Shown here one piece after another: positions 11,096-23,180 of a DNA stretch of 64,000 nt. Made by a program: the position numbers and the translations under genes. The stretch is taken from the NCBI GenBank assembly GCA_030340625.1, contig JAOPHQ010003977.1, forward strand, positions 248,501 through 312,500. The letters are read 5' to 3'. The stretch comes from Merluccius polli. Lineage: Eukaryota > Chordata > Actinopteri > Gadiformes > Merlucciidae. How positions within the stretch are numbered: the first letter of the stretch is position 1; each line of letters opens with the position of its first letter. The notes under the pieces were generated by a model that saw only the letters and a list, made by a program, of their open reading frames with translations, was not told the origin of the DNA and made no database searches.

Positions 11096-11310
11096 GGTTA
11101 GAATCCGAATCCACTTTATTGTCATACGCATGCTTGGACACGCAAGGGACTTGACTTCTGATCCAGTCACTGGATCACACACACGCAAGCACACACACAC
11201 ACGCACAGACCAAGTGGTCTTTCTCTGTATTTGAGTTGGTAACGGTGCTCTCCACCAGGTCAGACCCCCATGCTGTAGCAGCAGAATAATCAATAATTCC
11301 TTCATATGGG
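11096..11310 (-). repeat. LINE-like 3' end
   Basis: In minus orientation the segment ends TGACAATAAAGTGGATTCGG, the A-rich repetitive 3' terminus typical of fish non-LTR retrotransposons. An internal (GT)n lies at 11170-11205. Only the tail region remains. Confidence 0.4.
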
Positions 11311-11546
11311 TTCATATGACGATAAATGCTGTGCTTTTGTTTTCCTACGCACGCCTCATCTCGCTCTCCATCAGGACAGAGATGTGGTCCTCATCTCTCT
11401 CTCCATCTGGTCCTGATGGTCCTGGGGAGCAGGTGATGAGTGGAGACAGCTGGTGGTCATCTCCGTCGCCCCACACACTGTGGTCTCATTTAACCCTCAA
11501 TCACTAGTTATGCTTGCTCACTGGATCCCCTCGACTCTATCTCTCG

Positions 11547-11577
<31 letters not shown>

Positions 11578-13360
11578 ACGTGCTCTACGGCTCACTAGTA
11601 AAGTTTCATTTACTTTAGTTTACTTTACTTTAGTGGTCATGCGGTCCACACGCACGCACACACACACAAACCGGTTGTATTTGTTGTGTGTTTTTGAAAA
11701 GCCCTACAAGGGTCTTGAGGGTCTTGTCATGAGCGCACTCTCTGCGAGGGTTTGTTTGGAGGACAGAGGTGAACAATATTATGTGTTGAGTATGCTGTGG
11801 CTGTGGGCCTGTGGCCTTTCTGGTCTTTAGGACCGAGTCCAACTCAACTCAAAACAACCTAATACTTTCACAACCATAGCCTTTTGGAATATGTTTGTTT
11901 TACATACCATATAATTTCAGTGAATAATGTAAATTGTAAATACATCTTTTACTGGATTAATTAAAGCTCTTGCTTTCTAAGTAACTCTGACTGGATCACA
12001 TCCTGTGAAGGATATCTCACCCGGTGCCAACACAGCTGTGAGTATCAGTGTTTACTGTCATTACAAACCTCAAACAGTATTGCGAGGTTGTTAATTCAAG
12101 GTGATTCAAGGTAATGCAAAGTGTCCTTCAGACGTACAAAACTCAGCGAAACAGAGCGTTTGACGGGCCTTGACTAGACTGGGGAATCCCCATTACTGTT
12201 GAGCTTGATTTTTCTTGACATTTAATCTTACCACGAGCCCACGGCCCCACTGGACAATTTAGTCCCAAAAAGTTATCTTTTTGGGGGGAGACAAAAACAT
12301 TTAAAAAAAAATGTAACAAAATAAATACATAAATAAAAATACCAAATAAGATCGTGGACTATGCCAGCTCATGTTGTAGCTGGTATAATCCACTATTTTA
12401 TTTTGTATATTTATTTATTTAGTGACAGCTAAAAGCCACATCATATCTCTGAATATTATTCCCTAAAGGAACTGGAATAATGTCTGAAGTCCTCTGTTTC
12501 ATACAGCCACAAGTGTATTAGGAGCAGTGAGGAGCAGTGAGGAGCTTAGAGGAACGTAGACGGCATGTGTTTCTCAGGGTTTCCCTAAGGGTCCGTCTCC
12601 CTCCTCCCAGGGGATATCGCTTGGCCGGTTGTTCAAACTCCAACTTATGTTTTCTTGCGTCCTCTTGAGAAAAAGCCCTTGTCGCTCTGAGAGCTACCAA
12701 TTAGATTCTGAAGGCAGACTTCAAGCTTCAAGCTCAGATCTGATGGAGAGTACTGTGATGCTCACTTCCCCGGTTCAACGTGTGCTGAACAGCTACGCTC
12801 CACAGTTTAAATTGTCATTGGTGAGCAGGTTTAAAATTGAATAACTCCCCTGCACATGCACACATATACAGACGCGCATACCCCTTGCACATTATCAATC
12901 AATTTCCCTCGGGATCAGTTAAGTCTATATCTAAATATATCTATATCTACCTATACACACAAACATTCAAGCACACACACACACACACAGTTAACAGTCC
13001 CCTACCTTGTGGGTCGTAGGTCAACTCTATATAACAAGAAGCAATACCTTCTTTCCGGCATCTTTCTTTAAATTGTGCTGCATTACTTTATAAAATATCT
13101 TTCCATGCTCGTCAGTAGGCTGACAGTAATGTCTGATGGGGTTGGGCGATGGTTAGGTCTCATGTTAGACAATAATTGATTTACTGTAAAAAAAATACAA
13201 AAATAAAAAAAGATCTGCAAATAAAGTCACAAGAGCCACAGATACATGCATGTCAAAAATAACAATATTACAAATTGAATATTTTCATTTACAAAAAAAA
13301 TCGGAAAAAAACCCCGTAACACATTTCCACAAAGCTGGGGAGAAAATTGGATAGAAAACA
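11311..13360. other. No gene; intronic-type sequence
   Basis: Contains a (TC)n block at about 11541-11572, (CA)n near 11648-11668 and 12973-12990, and an AT-rich stretch 12300-12420 with a local inverted repeat (about 12351-12395, ATCGTGGACTATGCC... against its inverse). I see nothing coding. Confidence 0.4.
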
Positions 13361-13361
13361 G

Positions 13362-13362
<1 letters not shown>

Positions 13363-13407
<45 letters not shown>
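13363..13407. repeat. (CA)n microsatellite
   Basis: About 22 CA units. Confidence 0.95.
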
Positions 13408-13410
<3 letters not shown>

Positions 13411-13464
13411 CAGGGACACCAGCATTTCTGGTACTACACAAACCAGTAGAAAGCATCATATACA

Positions 13465-13468
<4 letters not shown>

Positions 13469-13504
<36 letters not shown>
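13469..13504. repeat. (TA)n microsatellite
   Basis: About 18 TA units. Confidence 0.95.
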
Positions 13505-13508
<4 letters not shown>

Positions 13509-14189
13509 ATGGCCTTTGTGTGTCTTTATGGAGAGAAGAGTGGACAGAGATAGGAAAGTGGGTTGTAGAAGAGAAGGAATGACATGTAGCATAAAGCGGA
13601 CATTATAGTCGCCGTGGGCAACTAGGCCATCCACGCACCGCCTTGGCATTTATAGTCGCCATTTTGGCCCTGAAAAGTGATGACATCATTTTTGTATGAA
13701 TGCCGGCTCGCGCAGTTCAGGCATGGCGACAATATAAATGAGGTTTAAGACCACAGGTGCAAATCAAACCTGGGTCGTGGCAAGACGTATTGTCTACATG
13801 GTTAGCGCGTTAGTGGGTTGAGCCATCGAACCCCCCCCATGAACAGTACTTCTTTGATGGCTATATCCCAGGGAAGTCGCATCGCCTGGCGTAAACCATG
13901 TTTGCCAGTTCACACTTCATCGCATCCGTGTTTAGCTGAGCAGCGGTGTGAGCAGGAGGATTTTATAGCCAACCCTGAAGAGGATAGGGATCTGCGGCAG
14001 AGAGAGTAAAACACATATTATACGGTCTTCTGTTTACCGCTCCCTCTCTGAGATCCTGTCACCTCTAACCTGTCGTATATCTCGCAGACGGCTGCTGCTG
14101 TCTCCGTTCTCTGTTCTCTGTTCGCTGTTGTGTGGGAGGCTCTGGGAGGTGAAGCGGCTTCAAACTGCGCTGAACCTCTACAGCCGGCA

Positions 14190-14350
14190 CAGGATAGTCT
14201 AGTGGTGGTGGTGGTTCGGGTGTGAGGCTCTCAGCCAAATGGCGCTGGGTTCTAGGGTCTGGAAGCTGTAGGCATCCTTGAGCAAGAGGCCAGCTAACCC
14301 CTGCCAGCTTCTGGACGACACGCTTCTGAATACATTCACTTGTCTATCGC
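14190..14350 (+). repeat. tRNA-derived SINE (GTAGGCATCCTTGAGCAAG family)
   Basis: TAGTCTAGTGGTGG resembles box A and GGGTTCTAGGGTC a decayed box B. It is followed by GCTGTAGGCATCCTTGAGCA, which also occurs in the SINE at 40870-41020. Confidence 0.6.
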
Positions 14351-14456
14351 GTCTCCCGATGGCGGATGGATTAATTAAATTGTCAAAGCTCAATGACTCA
14401 ATGAGAGTCCCGCTCCCCTGCTGGCCTTATACTGTAGTAGGGAAAGCCATGCCATG

Positions 14457-15108
14457 TATGGCGTCACATTAGTGCCAAAATGTCGGGCGTATTATATTAT
14501 TTCACACGCGTAGTTATTACCTGCGAGCGTGCAAATTCTCTGCGCGCACGCGCACACTAAGAGCGCTTCTCCCCGAGCGAGGAAATTGAGAGTGAGCGAG
14601 TAAATCGGGGACTCGAGAGCATTTCCTCGTTGCTCTCACATCTGATAGCCTCTCGCAACTCATGTTCTGCTCGCTCGCAAGGAATATTTTTGGCACTTTG
14701 GGGGAGGGAACCCAGGCACGGCGGGCTCTCCTGTGATTGGCCGTTTCTGAGGTACCTTCAGGTAAGAAAACCTTGGCTGAATTCGGGCATTTGTGATGAA
14801 CTATGTTTGTGACGAAAACTATGGCTTGTGTGAAACAAACTTAGATGAAATTTCACACAAGCCATAGTTTTCGTTCATCACAAATGCCCGAATGTCAGAT
14901 GTGAGAGCAACGAGGAAATGCTCTCGAGTCCCCGATTTACTCGCTCGCTCTCAATTTCCTCGCTCGGGTAGAAGCGCTCTGAGTGTGCGCGTGCGCGCAG
15001 AGAGAATTTGCGCGCTCGCAGGTAATAACTACGCGTGTGAAATAATATAATACGCCCGACTGCATGTTTTATCACGCGAGTGCATTTTGGCACTAATGTG
15101 ACGCCATA
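14457..15108. mobile_element. 652-bp fold-back MITE with 6-bp TSD
   Basis: The ends TATGGCGTCACATTAGTGCC and its exact inverse enclose long inverted arms (about 14457-14644 and 14893-15108) rich in GCGCGCACG and CTCGCTC motifs. GCCATG flanks both sides (14451-14456 and 15109-15114). A second palindrome lies in the middle (about 14784-14890, with CACACAAGCCATAGTTTTCG and its inverse). The superfamily is uncertain. It has no coding sequence. Confidence 0.8.
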
Positions 15109-15114
15109 GCCATG

Positions 15115-15457
15115 GTCCCTGGCTCAGGTGTGTCCACGTCAGGTGATACGTTCAACCAATGTTTTTCCTTCTCGCTCCCCGTTGAGCAGGATTGATGACA
15201 GGTGTTAGTTTCATTCCCTTAGCAGGGGTTCCTGCTGTGTCGTGGTCCCGGTGACATTGGCCTGATAGCAGGTGGGCATTGATGTGTGTGTGTGTGTATG
15301 TGTGTGTTATATTGAAGAAAACAATTACACCCAGCCCCTCTCAGGTGATTGTACATGCTGTCTTGTGTCCAGCGTGGAATGGGGTCTGTTGTATGATGTA
15401 TAGTTCTACTGGGGGAGAGGGAATAGACCAAACAACACACACATGCACCTGACCAAA

Positions 15458-15495
<38 letters not shown>

Positions 15496-16103
15496 GTTAT
15501 TTTATTTTCTAATCAGAAGTCTCCAAGCATGAAACTGTACGAGTTATGATGACTTCTCACACACAACCTGAGATGTCAAAACGTGTGGAGGGTAAGTGTT
15601 GCTCTGCCTTGCCCAAGGGCAGCTTCCCCCGATCCTTAGTCACACGCTTTCCAACCCACCCAGACTCTGTCTTCCCCTCCTGGCCAGTGACCCAGCAACC
15701 TCCAGCTGGCCTGACATTCAAGCTCCCACCGCCAATGTCTTACTGTACTCGTTCTACTGTGAAGTTAAAAACACAAAAAAACTCCTGTAACAAGAAAAAA
15801 TGAGACTTTTTTTCAAATGTACTTTCTCCCCGACCCGATTAGACGTGACAGATGTGGTTGCTGGCATTACCAAGGAAATGTTAACATATTCGGCGGTGCA
15901 CACCTTGTCTCGCGGTGTAAATGTGAACCATCTGTCCTCCAGGCAGCCATCTTCCCCTCGGATGTGAGTGGGATGGGTTATTTTCTGCTTTGGTGGTAGG
16001 CCATTTTGGCTCTCTGCGTGTCTGCGTTTGTGCCTGTTCGTGTGTGTGTGTGTGGGTATTTCCCTCTGTGTCCTTGAGCAAACACCCACACTACTCAAAG
16101 TCT

Positions 16104-16145
<42 letters not shown>

Positions 16146-16430
16146 CTGTGCATATGCTGCCATAGGTGTGTGCGTTTGTGTGCAAGCGTGTGTGTTCATG
16201 GTTATGGTGTGAACGTGAGCTCTCTAGTGTGTCTAGACTGTTCTTCTGCTGGCGTGTGCTGTAGCAGTCAGATGCAAGCCATTGTATCCATGGTGGCAGA
16301 GAGAGAGTGGGAGAGAGAGGGAGGGAGGGAGAGGGGGAGAGAGAGAGAGAGAGATAAAGAGATAGTGAGAGAGAAAGAGATAGTGAGAGAGAGAAAGTTA
16401 GAGAGAACGAGATAGTGAAAAGGAGAGAGA
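15115..16430. other. Microsatellite-rich stretch without a gene
   Basis: (GT)n at 15282-15308, (CA)n at 15457-15493, (GT)n at 16108-16144 and (GA)n/(GAGG)n at 16298-16430. The long Ser/Leu and Cys/Val open frames in this interval (up to 234 codons on the minus strand, 15754-16458) are translations of these repeats. Confidence 0.7.
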
Positions 16431-16434
16431 GAAG

Positions 16435-16945
16435 TGTGGTCAACCCACACACTTTCAATGATCAGACGGTTTGACTTAATAGTAAAATGATTAGGTTTTA
16501 TTTTTAATAGTGAAGTAATAACAGAAAGTAAGAAGAGCAAATAATCACAGAAAAGCATCAGCTGACGGGTCCCACAGTACGACGTGCACCTAATGCCTGT
16601 CAGAGACTGAGAGCCTTGAACAGAGTTTGCATAGAGATAATATACAATTCAGAAGTATCCGAGGAAAAAGGAGGCAGTCTCCAGACGCCAACCTTAGGCG
16701 CCAACAACTGATAGGAGGGAGAACAGGGGATTTATGATACCCTTGCCATGCACAGATATAGAAAGCAATAACTGAAGGCCGAATCCCCTGCAGACCCAGC
16801 TGTCCCAAGTCACACCGCTGTAGCCTTGAGGCCTAAGTTTACTTGGAAAGGTACTGAGTGTGCTGGCATTCACGCATTGTTAGGCAATGTGATGGACGCA
16901 GGCGAAGCATGAGTTAGCACGAGAACATAAAAGATTTCCATTACA
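16435..16945 (-). mobile_element. Probable LTR of a retrotransposon, with polypurine tract
   Basis: On the minus strand an 11-bp purine run (AAGGGAGGAAG, plus 16946-16956) is followed directly by TGTAATGG. About 510 bp later the segment ends TTGACCACA, giving TG...CA boundaries. An AATAAA polyadenylation signal lies about 55-60 bp before the end. This is the layout of a polypurine tract plus 3' LTR. No internal coding region is recognisable beyond it. The far end abuts a (GA)n repeat, so no TSD can be read. Confidence 0.45.
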
Positions 16946-16956
16946 CTTCCTCCCTT

Positions 16957-17270
16957 ATGATTAGAATTACCCATCATGATTATCACACAAACACAGAATC
17001 TAAATCCAACACTAATTCATCTGTCTGTTACAGGAGAACATCGGATACATCACATCGGATAGGATTTAAGGATTTATAATACTTCATAGCTATTAGCAGA
17101 CCATAATGCAAAAAGCTGTTTTTGCGGAACAACAGTTCCTGATAATGAATAGCAAGCAACACTTCTAATAAACAAACCTAATAACAAATGTACTTTGTTA
17201 TATACAGTATTCACATTTGGTTATCAGAAAAACGTACTTCCATTCTCATATCAGGATTTGTTGTCAGGAT

Positions 17271-17301
<31 letters not shown>

Positions 17302-17807
17302 AGGTGCTAGGTTTAAGGTGCTTGGTTTTGGGTTCTAGGTTTTAGTTTCAATGTTGCGGTGCTGGTGTGGTGGTCTGTGGCTGACAGTCTGCTGAGCTGC
17401 AGGGATACGCTGCGTGACCCACACCTGCGTCACGCACGTACGTCACCACTGCATTCTGCATATGTCAAGTCAATGTGTGTACGCCTGTACGGATGTATAA
17501 TACATGTGTGTGTGTTTGTGTATGTGTTTGTGAGTGCATTGCATATGTGTGTATGTGTTTGTGCCTGTACGTGTGTGTGTGTGTGTGCGTGTGCATGTGC
17601 GTGTGTGTGTGTGCAGGGAGGGGGTATCATCTGTGGGAGGTAGCTTTGTGTGTCTCTGTGTGTGTCTGTGCATTCCACTGTGTAAGCCCCCCCATAGAGA
17701 AGCAGGTTTGAATACTGAGCTTCAATAGACATGGCATGGGCATGAGCAAGTGAGTGAGAAAGTGAGTACAATCTCAGCCAGTGAGTGCATGACTGAGTGC
17801 ATGAGTG
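16957..17807. other. No gene; (CA)n and (GT)n repeats
   Basis: About 300 bp of AT-rich sequence, then (CA)n at 17275-17300 and interrupted (GT)n at 17495-17615 and 17645-17670. (GAGT)n-like units sit at 17745-17807. Confidence 0.5.
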
Positions 17808-18116
17808 CAAGGGCGTCAAGTGCAAGTGGTGGGGATGGAGGGGGGGGGGTACGCGATTATCGACGGGGGGGGGGGGGGGGGGGGCGCGATTGTCGCCGGA
17901 GGGGGGGGATCGTCAACGGGGGGATGCGCGATTGTCAATTGGGGGGGGGGGGGTCAACGTGCGCGCCTATCGCATGATTTAGACTTGACGGTTTCGTTTG
18001 AGTATGTGGGGATTTTTTCGGTCGCAATTGGTTTGCACATTTTTTAAAGTGGTGGGGACAAAATTCAAATTGTAAATAGTGGTGGGGACATGTCCCCCCC
18101 GTAATCTACGCCTATG
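17808..18116. mobile_element. 309-bp hAT-like MITE with poly-G tracts
   Basis: Starts CAAGGGCGTC and ends TAATCTACGCCTATG. The 8-bp CATGAGTG flanks both sides (17800-17807 and 18117-18124). The subterminal GTGGGGACATGTCCCC motif is shared with 9469-10372. The interior has G runs of up to 20 (17865-17884) alternating with CGCGATTGTCG/GTCAACG words. Confidence 0.75.
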
Positions 18117-18124
18117 CATGAGTG

Positions 18125-18845
18125 AGTGAACAAGTAAGCGAGTGAGTGAATGAGTGAGTGACATGAATATGACATCACATTGAGGGTGTCTCCCTCCCTC
18201 TCACTACAATCATTGGTAGCTGGCACATGCCTTGCACCCCTGTTCATTCTCTCAGAAACTCTTAAAATCAAGTAGTAGTAGTAGTAGTAGTAGTTGTTGT
18301 TGTTTTTTTACTTTGTGCAACCTGCTTACCAAACTGCATTCACGCTTTATGTATCAAGTGTGGACGGCTATTATATTGTGTATTGTGTTATCAATAGCGT
18401 GGTAGCGTGTTGTGGTGTGCTGTGCTGTGTTGTGTTGCGTTGTGTTGTATTATGTGTCCTATTCTATTCTATTCTATTCTATTTGTTTGTATTCAACTCT
18501 GGTCCGTTCCATTTGTTTCTCTCTGTTTCAACATCCCCTGTCTGTTTCATGGTGAGTCTGTATGCAGTGCAGTCTCAGGTGAATGTATTGAGTGAATAGG
18601 TTGTAAATACATGCAGGGTTACAGTAAAAGTCTTGACATGGAGTCATCAGCGACAGCAGCTGAAGCAGGTTGGTATGTGCTGAAGACCACCACCGCCACA
18701 GCAGGCGGTGAGGGTGAGGGTGAGGGTGATGAAGTCCTGCTGGATCCAGATGAGACAGCCATGGTGGCGCTGACCCCTACACCTCAGGGGTCAGCGCCTC
18801 TTCCACCCCCCAGTGTGCCAGGGAACGGCTTAGCTCAATCACACA
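18125..18845. other. No recognised gene; short simple repeats and one unexplained ORF
   Basis: (TAG)n at 18271-18293 then (TTG)n; (TTCTA)n at 18460-18483. A frame opening at 18638 reads MESSATAAEAGWYVLKTTTA followed by an EGEGEGDEVLLDPDE stretch before entering the C/T-rich array. It could be an exon remnant but has no family I recognise, so I leave it uncalled. Confidence 0.25.
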
Positions 18846-18849
18846 CCGT

Positions 18850-19130
18850 TCCCTCCTTTACTCTCCTCTTCCTCACCTTTACACCTCCACCCCTCCCATC
18901 CTCACCCGTACACCTCCATCCCTCCCTTCCTCACCCTTACACCCCTCCCTTCCTCACCTTTACACCTCCATCCCTCCCTTCCTCACCCTTACACCCCTCC
19001 CTTCCTCACCCTTACACCTCTACCCCCTGCCCGTCCTCACCCTTACACCTGCATCCCTCCCTTCCTCTCCCTTACACCTCCACCCATCCCTTCCTCGCCC
19101 GTACACCTCCACCCCTCCCTTTACATCTTC
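18850..19130. repeat. C/T-rich minisatellite
   Basis: Imperfect tandem units containing CTCCCTTCCTCACCCTTACACC, about 24-27 bp each, over roughly 280 bp. Confidence 0.8.
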
Positions 19131-19250
19131 TAATCTCTCTTCTATCATCTATCATCTCTTCTAATGTCCTTCTTGCTGTTGATATCATATTTTTCTTGGC
19201 AATATATTATATTTTGTCACAGAGGTGGTGTTTGCGTGTGTGCCTGTTTG

Positions 19251-19254
<4 letters not shown>

Positions 19255-19281
<27 letters not shown>
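19255..19281. repeat. (GT)n microsatellite
   Basis: About 13 GT units at the end of a low-complexity frame. Confidence 0.9.
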
Positions 19282-19284
<3 letters not shown>

Positions 19285-19826
19285 ATGAACTGAATGAAAT
19301 TTTCACAAGGTGCCTCAGAACAAATACATCTGAAAAATAGTATTGGTAGCACTCCTAGCAGTAGTATAAGCTGTCGTATAGCAGCAGCCACAGTGGAGTT
19401 CGTAAACATACTTACAGTGGTGGCATTAAAATACATAGATAGTCATATAAATATATATCACCAGTAAATAAACCCCATATAGGACTGTGATCTATCATCA
19501 GTTTGCAACGATCCCGCCCCAACCGCACTCATTGCCTGTTTTTTTTCCCTTTGTGCCGTTGGTGTAAGGTTTGTCACCTGTGTTAATGAGTAAGTCTTCC
19601 CTAGTTTCTGACCCAGTTTGTCGATTTGTGTTAGGTTTGTTTCTGTCTGCGTGTTTTCATCGAGTATATCTTCCTTACGGACCTACCCTGAGTCTGATCT
19701 CTGCATTTGGGTTAGGTTATCTCCTTATCTCTGGGAGGTCTTTCTACATTCTCCTTCTCCTCTGCTCCTCCGTCTCTCCTTTCCCCTCTCCATCGATCTC
19801 CCTGTCACTCTCTCCAGTAATAACAC

Positions 19827-19915
19827 CCTCCCTCCCTCCCTCCCTCCCTCCCTCCCTCCCTCCCTCCCTCCCTCCCTCCCTCCCTCCCTCCCTCCCTCCC
19901 TCCCTCCCTCCCTCC
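19827..19915. repeat. (TCCC)n microsatellite
   Basis: About 22 pure tetranucleotide units. Confidence 0.95.
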
Positions 19916-20078
19916 CCAGGAGAAAGTACCTCCATAACAACCCGCCAGCCCCGTCGTGGATCAGATCAGGACCACCTGCCTCCTCATCTCCTCATCCTCA
20001 TGTCTGCCTCTCCTCTGGCCAATCAACCCACTTCTTATGAGCTCAGTGAATAGAACTGCTATCAGGGTTTACATGATG

Positions 20079-20081
<3 letters not shown>

Positions 20082-20172
<91 letters not shown>
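20082..20172. repeat. (GA)n microsatellite
   Basis: About 45 uninterrupted GA units. Confidence 0.97.
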
Positions 20173-20175
<3 letters not shown>

Positions 20176-20624
20176 AAAATTTACTTGAGAGATTCAAGCG
20201 AGAGAAAGAGATGGAAGGAGAGAGAGCAGAAAGGACAGACAAGGTTCAGTGCATTGAGGAGTTCAGTGTGAAGAAGGAGATAGGAGCAGCAGGAGGAATG
20301 GATGGGAGGAGGGAGAGGAGGGGGAGGAGGAGCCACAGGAGCCTGTTGTAGATGCTGACCCCAAGGGGTCCCAGACATCGCAAGCCAGTAATGGGGGTCC
20401 CCCATCCAACCAGACACTGACTGATGTCCAATCACCAGAAGGGAATTCACCTCCCTGTCTCTCACTCCATCCATCAACCTCCCTCACCCCCCCTCTCTCC
20501 TCACGCTCCCTTGTCTTCATCTTCTGCCTCGTTCGCTTGTTCTGCTCTCTCTCTGAACATCTATCTTTGTACCTTCGATCCCATTGTTTCTGTTCTTTTT
20601 TTCAGACTCTTTCTCTCTCATTAG

Positions 20625-20625
<1 letters not shown>

Positions 20626-20687
<62 letters not shown>

Positions 20688-20696
20688 CCCCCCCTG
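20626..20696. repeat. (CT)n microsatellite plus C run
   Basis: About 29 CT units followed by about 11 C. Confidence 0.95.
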
Positions 20697-20853
20697 TGGT
20701 CAAGGGAGGGGGAAGATGGAGATTGATGTGCTAGATAGTAGAATGAGAGAGACCGTAATAGACATGCTACAGACAGTAATAGGCAGGTATAAATTGGTGG
20801 ACACTTTGATCCAAAGTGTCTTACAACACCATGAGTGCATACATTTTTTGCTA

Positions 20854-20976
<123 letters not shown>

Positions 20977-21019
20977 GAGAGCAAGAGAGAGAGAGTGAGA
21001 CTCATACCATCACAAAGCC

Positions 21020-21860
21020 CTAACGAGTCCCCTCTGTCAACTGGTCCTGCAGTTAACGCAAACCAACAGTCCAAACAAAACCCAGCCCCACGACAATTAC
21101 AGCATAACACAGAAAATTCGACCCAATGAAATTATCAAAAAACAAAAAGACAATTATCTAAACTATCGGTCAACCCTCACAAAAACCCAGTCTAAACTTG
21201 AATGCTATTTGGCTCTAAATAGATCATACACCATGGCAGATTACCTGACCATGGTGACAGACAAAAAACTAAGAAAAACATTGACAATGTACAGACTCAG
21301 TGAGCACAGCCTGGCCGTAGAAAAAACCCGCCACAGGCAGAGCTGGCTGCCTAGAGAGGACAGGCTGTGCTCTCACTGCAATACAGGAGTGGTGGAGACA
21401 GAGCTGCACTTCCTATAACATAATGTCCCAAATATCAAAATATTAGAACCAATTTTTTCCCCAAATTCAGCAGTATTCTCCCTAACTTCCACAGCCGCAG
21501 CCCAGAGCAAAAGCTGCCCTCCCTGTTAGGAGAACAACAGGAGGTCATACGTGTAGCAGCCTGCCACAGCCTGAGAGACGGCCAAGACAGTACACACCAG
21601 TAATGTTCAATGTTCATGTTTGTTTACGTTCATGTAAGTTTGTACACACACATGCATCAAACACACACACACACATGATTAATATGTCTTTATTACATGT
21701 ATTTATTACAGTCTCAGTGGTCTTATTTGATATGTGTTCTATTTATGTCCATGTAAAAGTATTGTTTGTAAAATATCTTTGTCATGCTTTGGCAACACAA
21801 ATGTAAATTCTGTCATGCCAATAAAGCTGAATTGAATTGAATTGAATTGAATTGAATTGA
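21020..21860 (+). pseudogene. 3' end of a LINE: ORF2 C-terminus and tail
   Basis: In frame, the region 21109-21416 reads KIRPNEIIKKQKDNYLNYRS, then LTKTQSKLECYLALNRSYTM, KLRKTLTMYRLSEHSLAVEK and RHRQSWLPREDRLCSHC..VVETELHFL. This is the region following the reverse transcriptase of fish LINEs, with a Cys..Cys..His zinc-knuckle-like pattern. It is cut by a stop right after ELHFL. A further family-like piece (KLPSLLGEQQEVIRVAACHS) follows near 21510-21565. The element ends CCAATAAAGCTGAATTGAA with AATTG repeats up to 21860. The endonuclease and polymerase domains are missing, so it is 5' truncated and dead. The upstream junction is masked by the (TA)n block. Confidence 0.85.
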
Positions 21861-21961
21861 AAGAGATACAGACAGCCAGACACTGGATTTTTCTGTGTCA
21901 GCCAATCAGATCCACTGCTGACTGCCGCTCTCTGATGGAAGAGTGAAGGGTTTAAAGATGG

Positions 21962-21984
21962 CGGGGGGGGGGGGGGGGGGGGGG
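21962..21984. repeat. Poly-G run of about 23
   Basis: Uninterrupted apart from the GC at its start. Confidence 0.95.
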
Positions 21985-22141
21985 CATTTGAATAGCTAGC
22001 AGGAGCTAACTCACATTACAATGGTGAGTCTTCAGTCCATGTCTATCATGTTGTGGGCTTTACTGGTTTTCTGCCCGCCTCTGTAACAGTCAGCAACATA
22101 TACGTAGTATGCACAAATACTTACTCCTCACACACGCAGAT

Positions 22142-22363
22142 ACACACACACACACACACACACACACTATCATACACATCAAAATACAGTGCAAATATGC
22201 GATACACACAAAACAAAATGTACACACAGTCACACACACACAAACTAAACTCTGGTGACAGCACCGTGTCATTTCCTCTCAGCAACTGTGGCACTCCCTG
22301 CCCAGAGTCAGCCAACATCTGTCACACACACACACACATTCTCTCTACAGACATTGCAGACAT

Positions 22364-22399
<36 letters not shown>

Positions 22400-22400
22400 C
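22142..22400. repeat. Cluster of (CA)n microsatellites
   Basis: CA runs at 22142-22166, 22323-22340 and 22364-22396 with unique spacers. Confidence 0.9.
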
Positions 22401-22902
22401 GGTTTCCTGAGCAAGACCGATGTTGACATGTTTATGCTGTGCCATTAAATATTAGCATCCCCTCCTAATGTTTAGGATCATATTTATTCATTCCCATATC
22501 GCTTGCAGCTACGTCTCTGTGTGCATCTCCGTCCTGTATTTTAATAGCACTTGTTACTACGTACTTTCCGCCCGCTTGACAGGCAGAATACGTTGGTGTG
22601 GCTGACTCATCAGGCGCACCTCCCGCTACTGCTGACTCGCAGAGAAACTTAGGAGAGATGGGGACTAACCGGGGTTGACGTGAGGGTGGTGGAGGACCTC
22701 CGGCATCTGCCGGTAACTGCATGGATCTCGACACACAAACTTTATGTAGGGCTAACATTACGTATGTATGTATGGCTAGTGTAGTGTCGCATGTATTGTT
22801 AAAGTTACACGTGTATCTGATGTTATGTACATGCTCAGCTAACACGACGTATAGCAAAAGCTGAAAACTATGTGTCCCGCAAAACCTCCTCTAGTTGCAG
22901 TT
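22401..22902. other. No recognisable gene
   Basis: Unique-looking sequence with no repeat or domain I can name. Confidence 0.4.
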
Positions 22903-22910
22903 GTAATTTT

Positions 22911-23172
22911 GGTAACACATATTCACCATGAACTAGTTGCTAAGATCGTAATTTATGTACAACAACTTCCTTACTTACTATCAATAAGCAGTAATTAGGA
23001 GGTTATTGAGGGAAACTCTAATATTGAAGTTAATGGCCTAGTAGTTGTAGAACATGGTCATGCAGAATAATGCATTAATAAGTGCTTTATAATGACTAAT
23101 AAAGAGCCAATATGCGTGCTTATAGGCAACTAGTTAATGGTGAATATGTGGTCCCTAATCTAAAGTGTTACC
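22911..23172. mobile_element. 262-bp MITE with GGTAAC...GTTACC termini and 8-bp TSD
   Basis: The left end GGTAACACATATTCACCAT and the right end (ATGGTGAATATGTGG...AAAGTGTTACC) are inverse. GTAATTTT flanks both sides exactly (22903-22910 and 23173-23180). This belongs to the common fish GGTAACACTTTA-type non-autonomous elements with 8-bp targets. The 5.8-kb fold-back at 42395-48224 shares the GGTAAC start and 8-bp TSD. Confidence 0.85.
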
Positions 23173-23180
23173 GTAATTTT

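Noticed and set aside
15754..16458. 234-codon minus-strand open frame
   Set aside because: Composed mainly of Ser/Leu and His/Thr runs from (GA)n and (GT)n repeats; no domain.
18611..19285. 224-codon frame with a plausible N-terminus
   Set aside because: More than half is the C/T-rich minisatellite and a (GT)n run; the first 60 residues look codon-like but are unrecognised. Transcript evidence would be needed.
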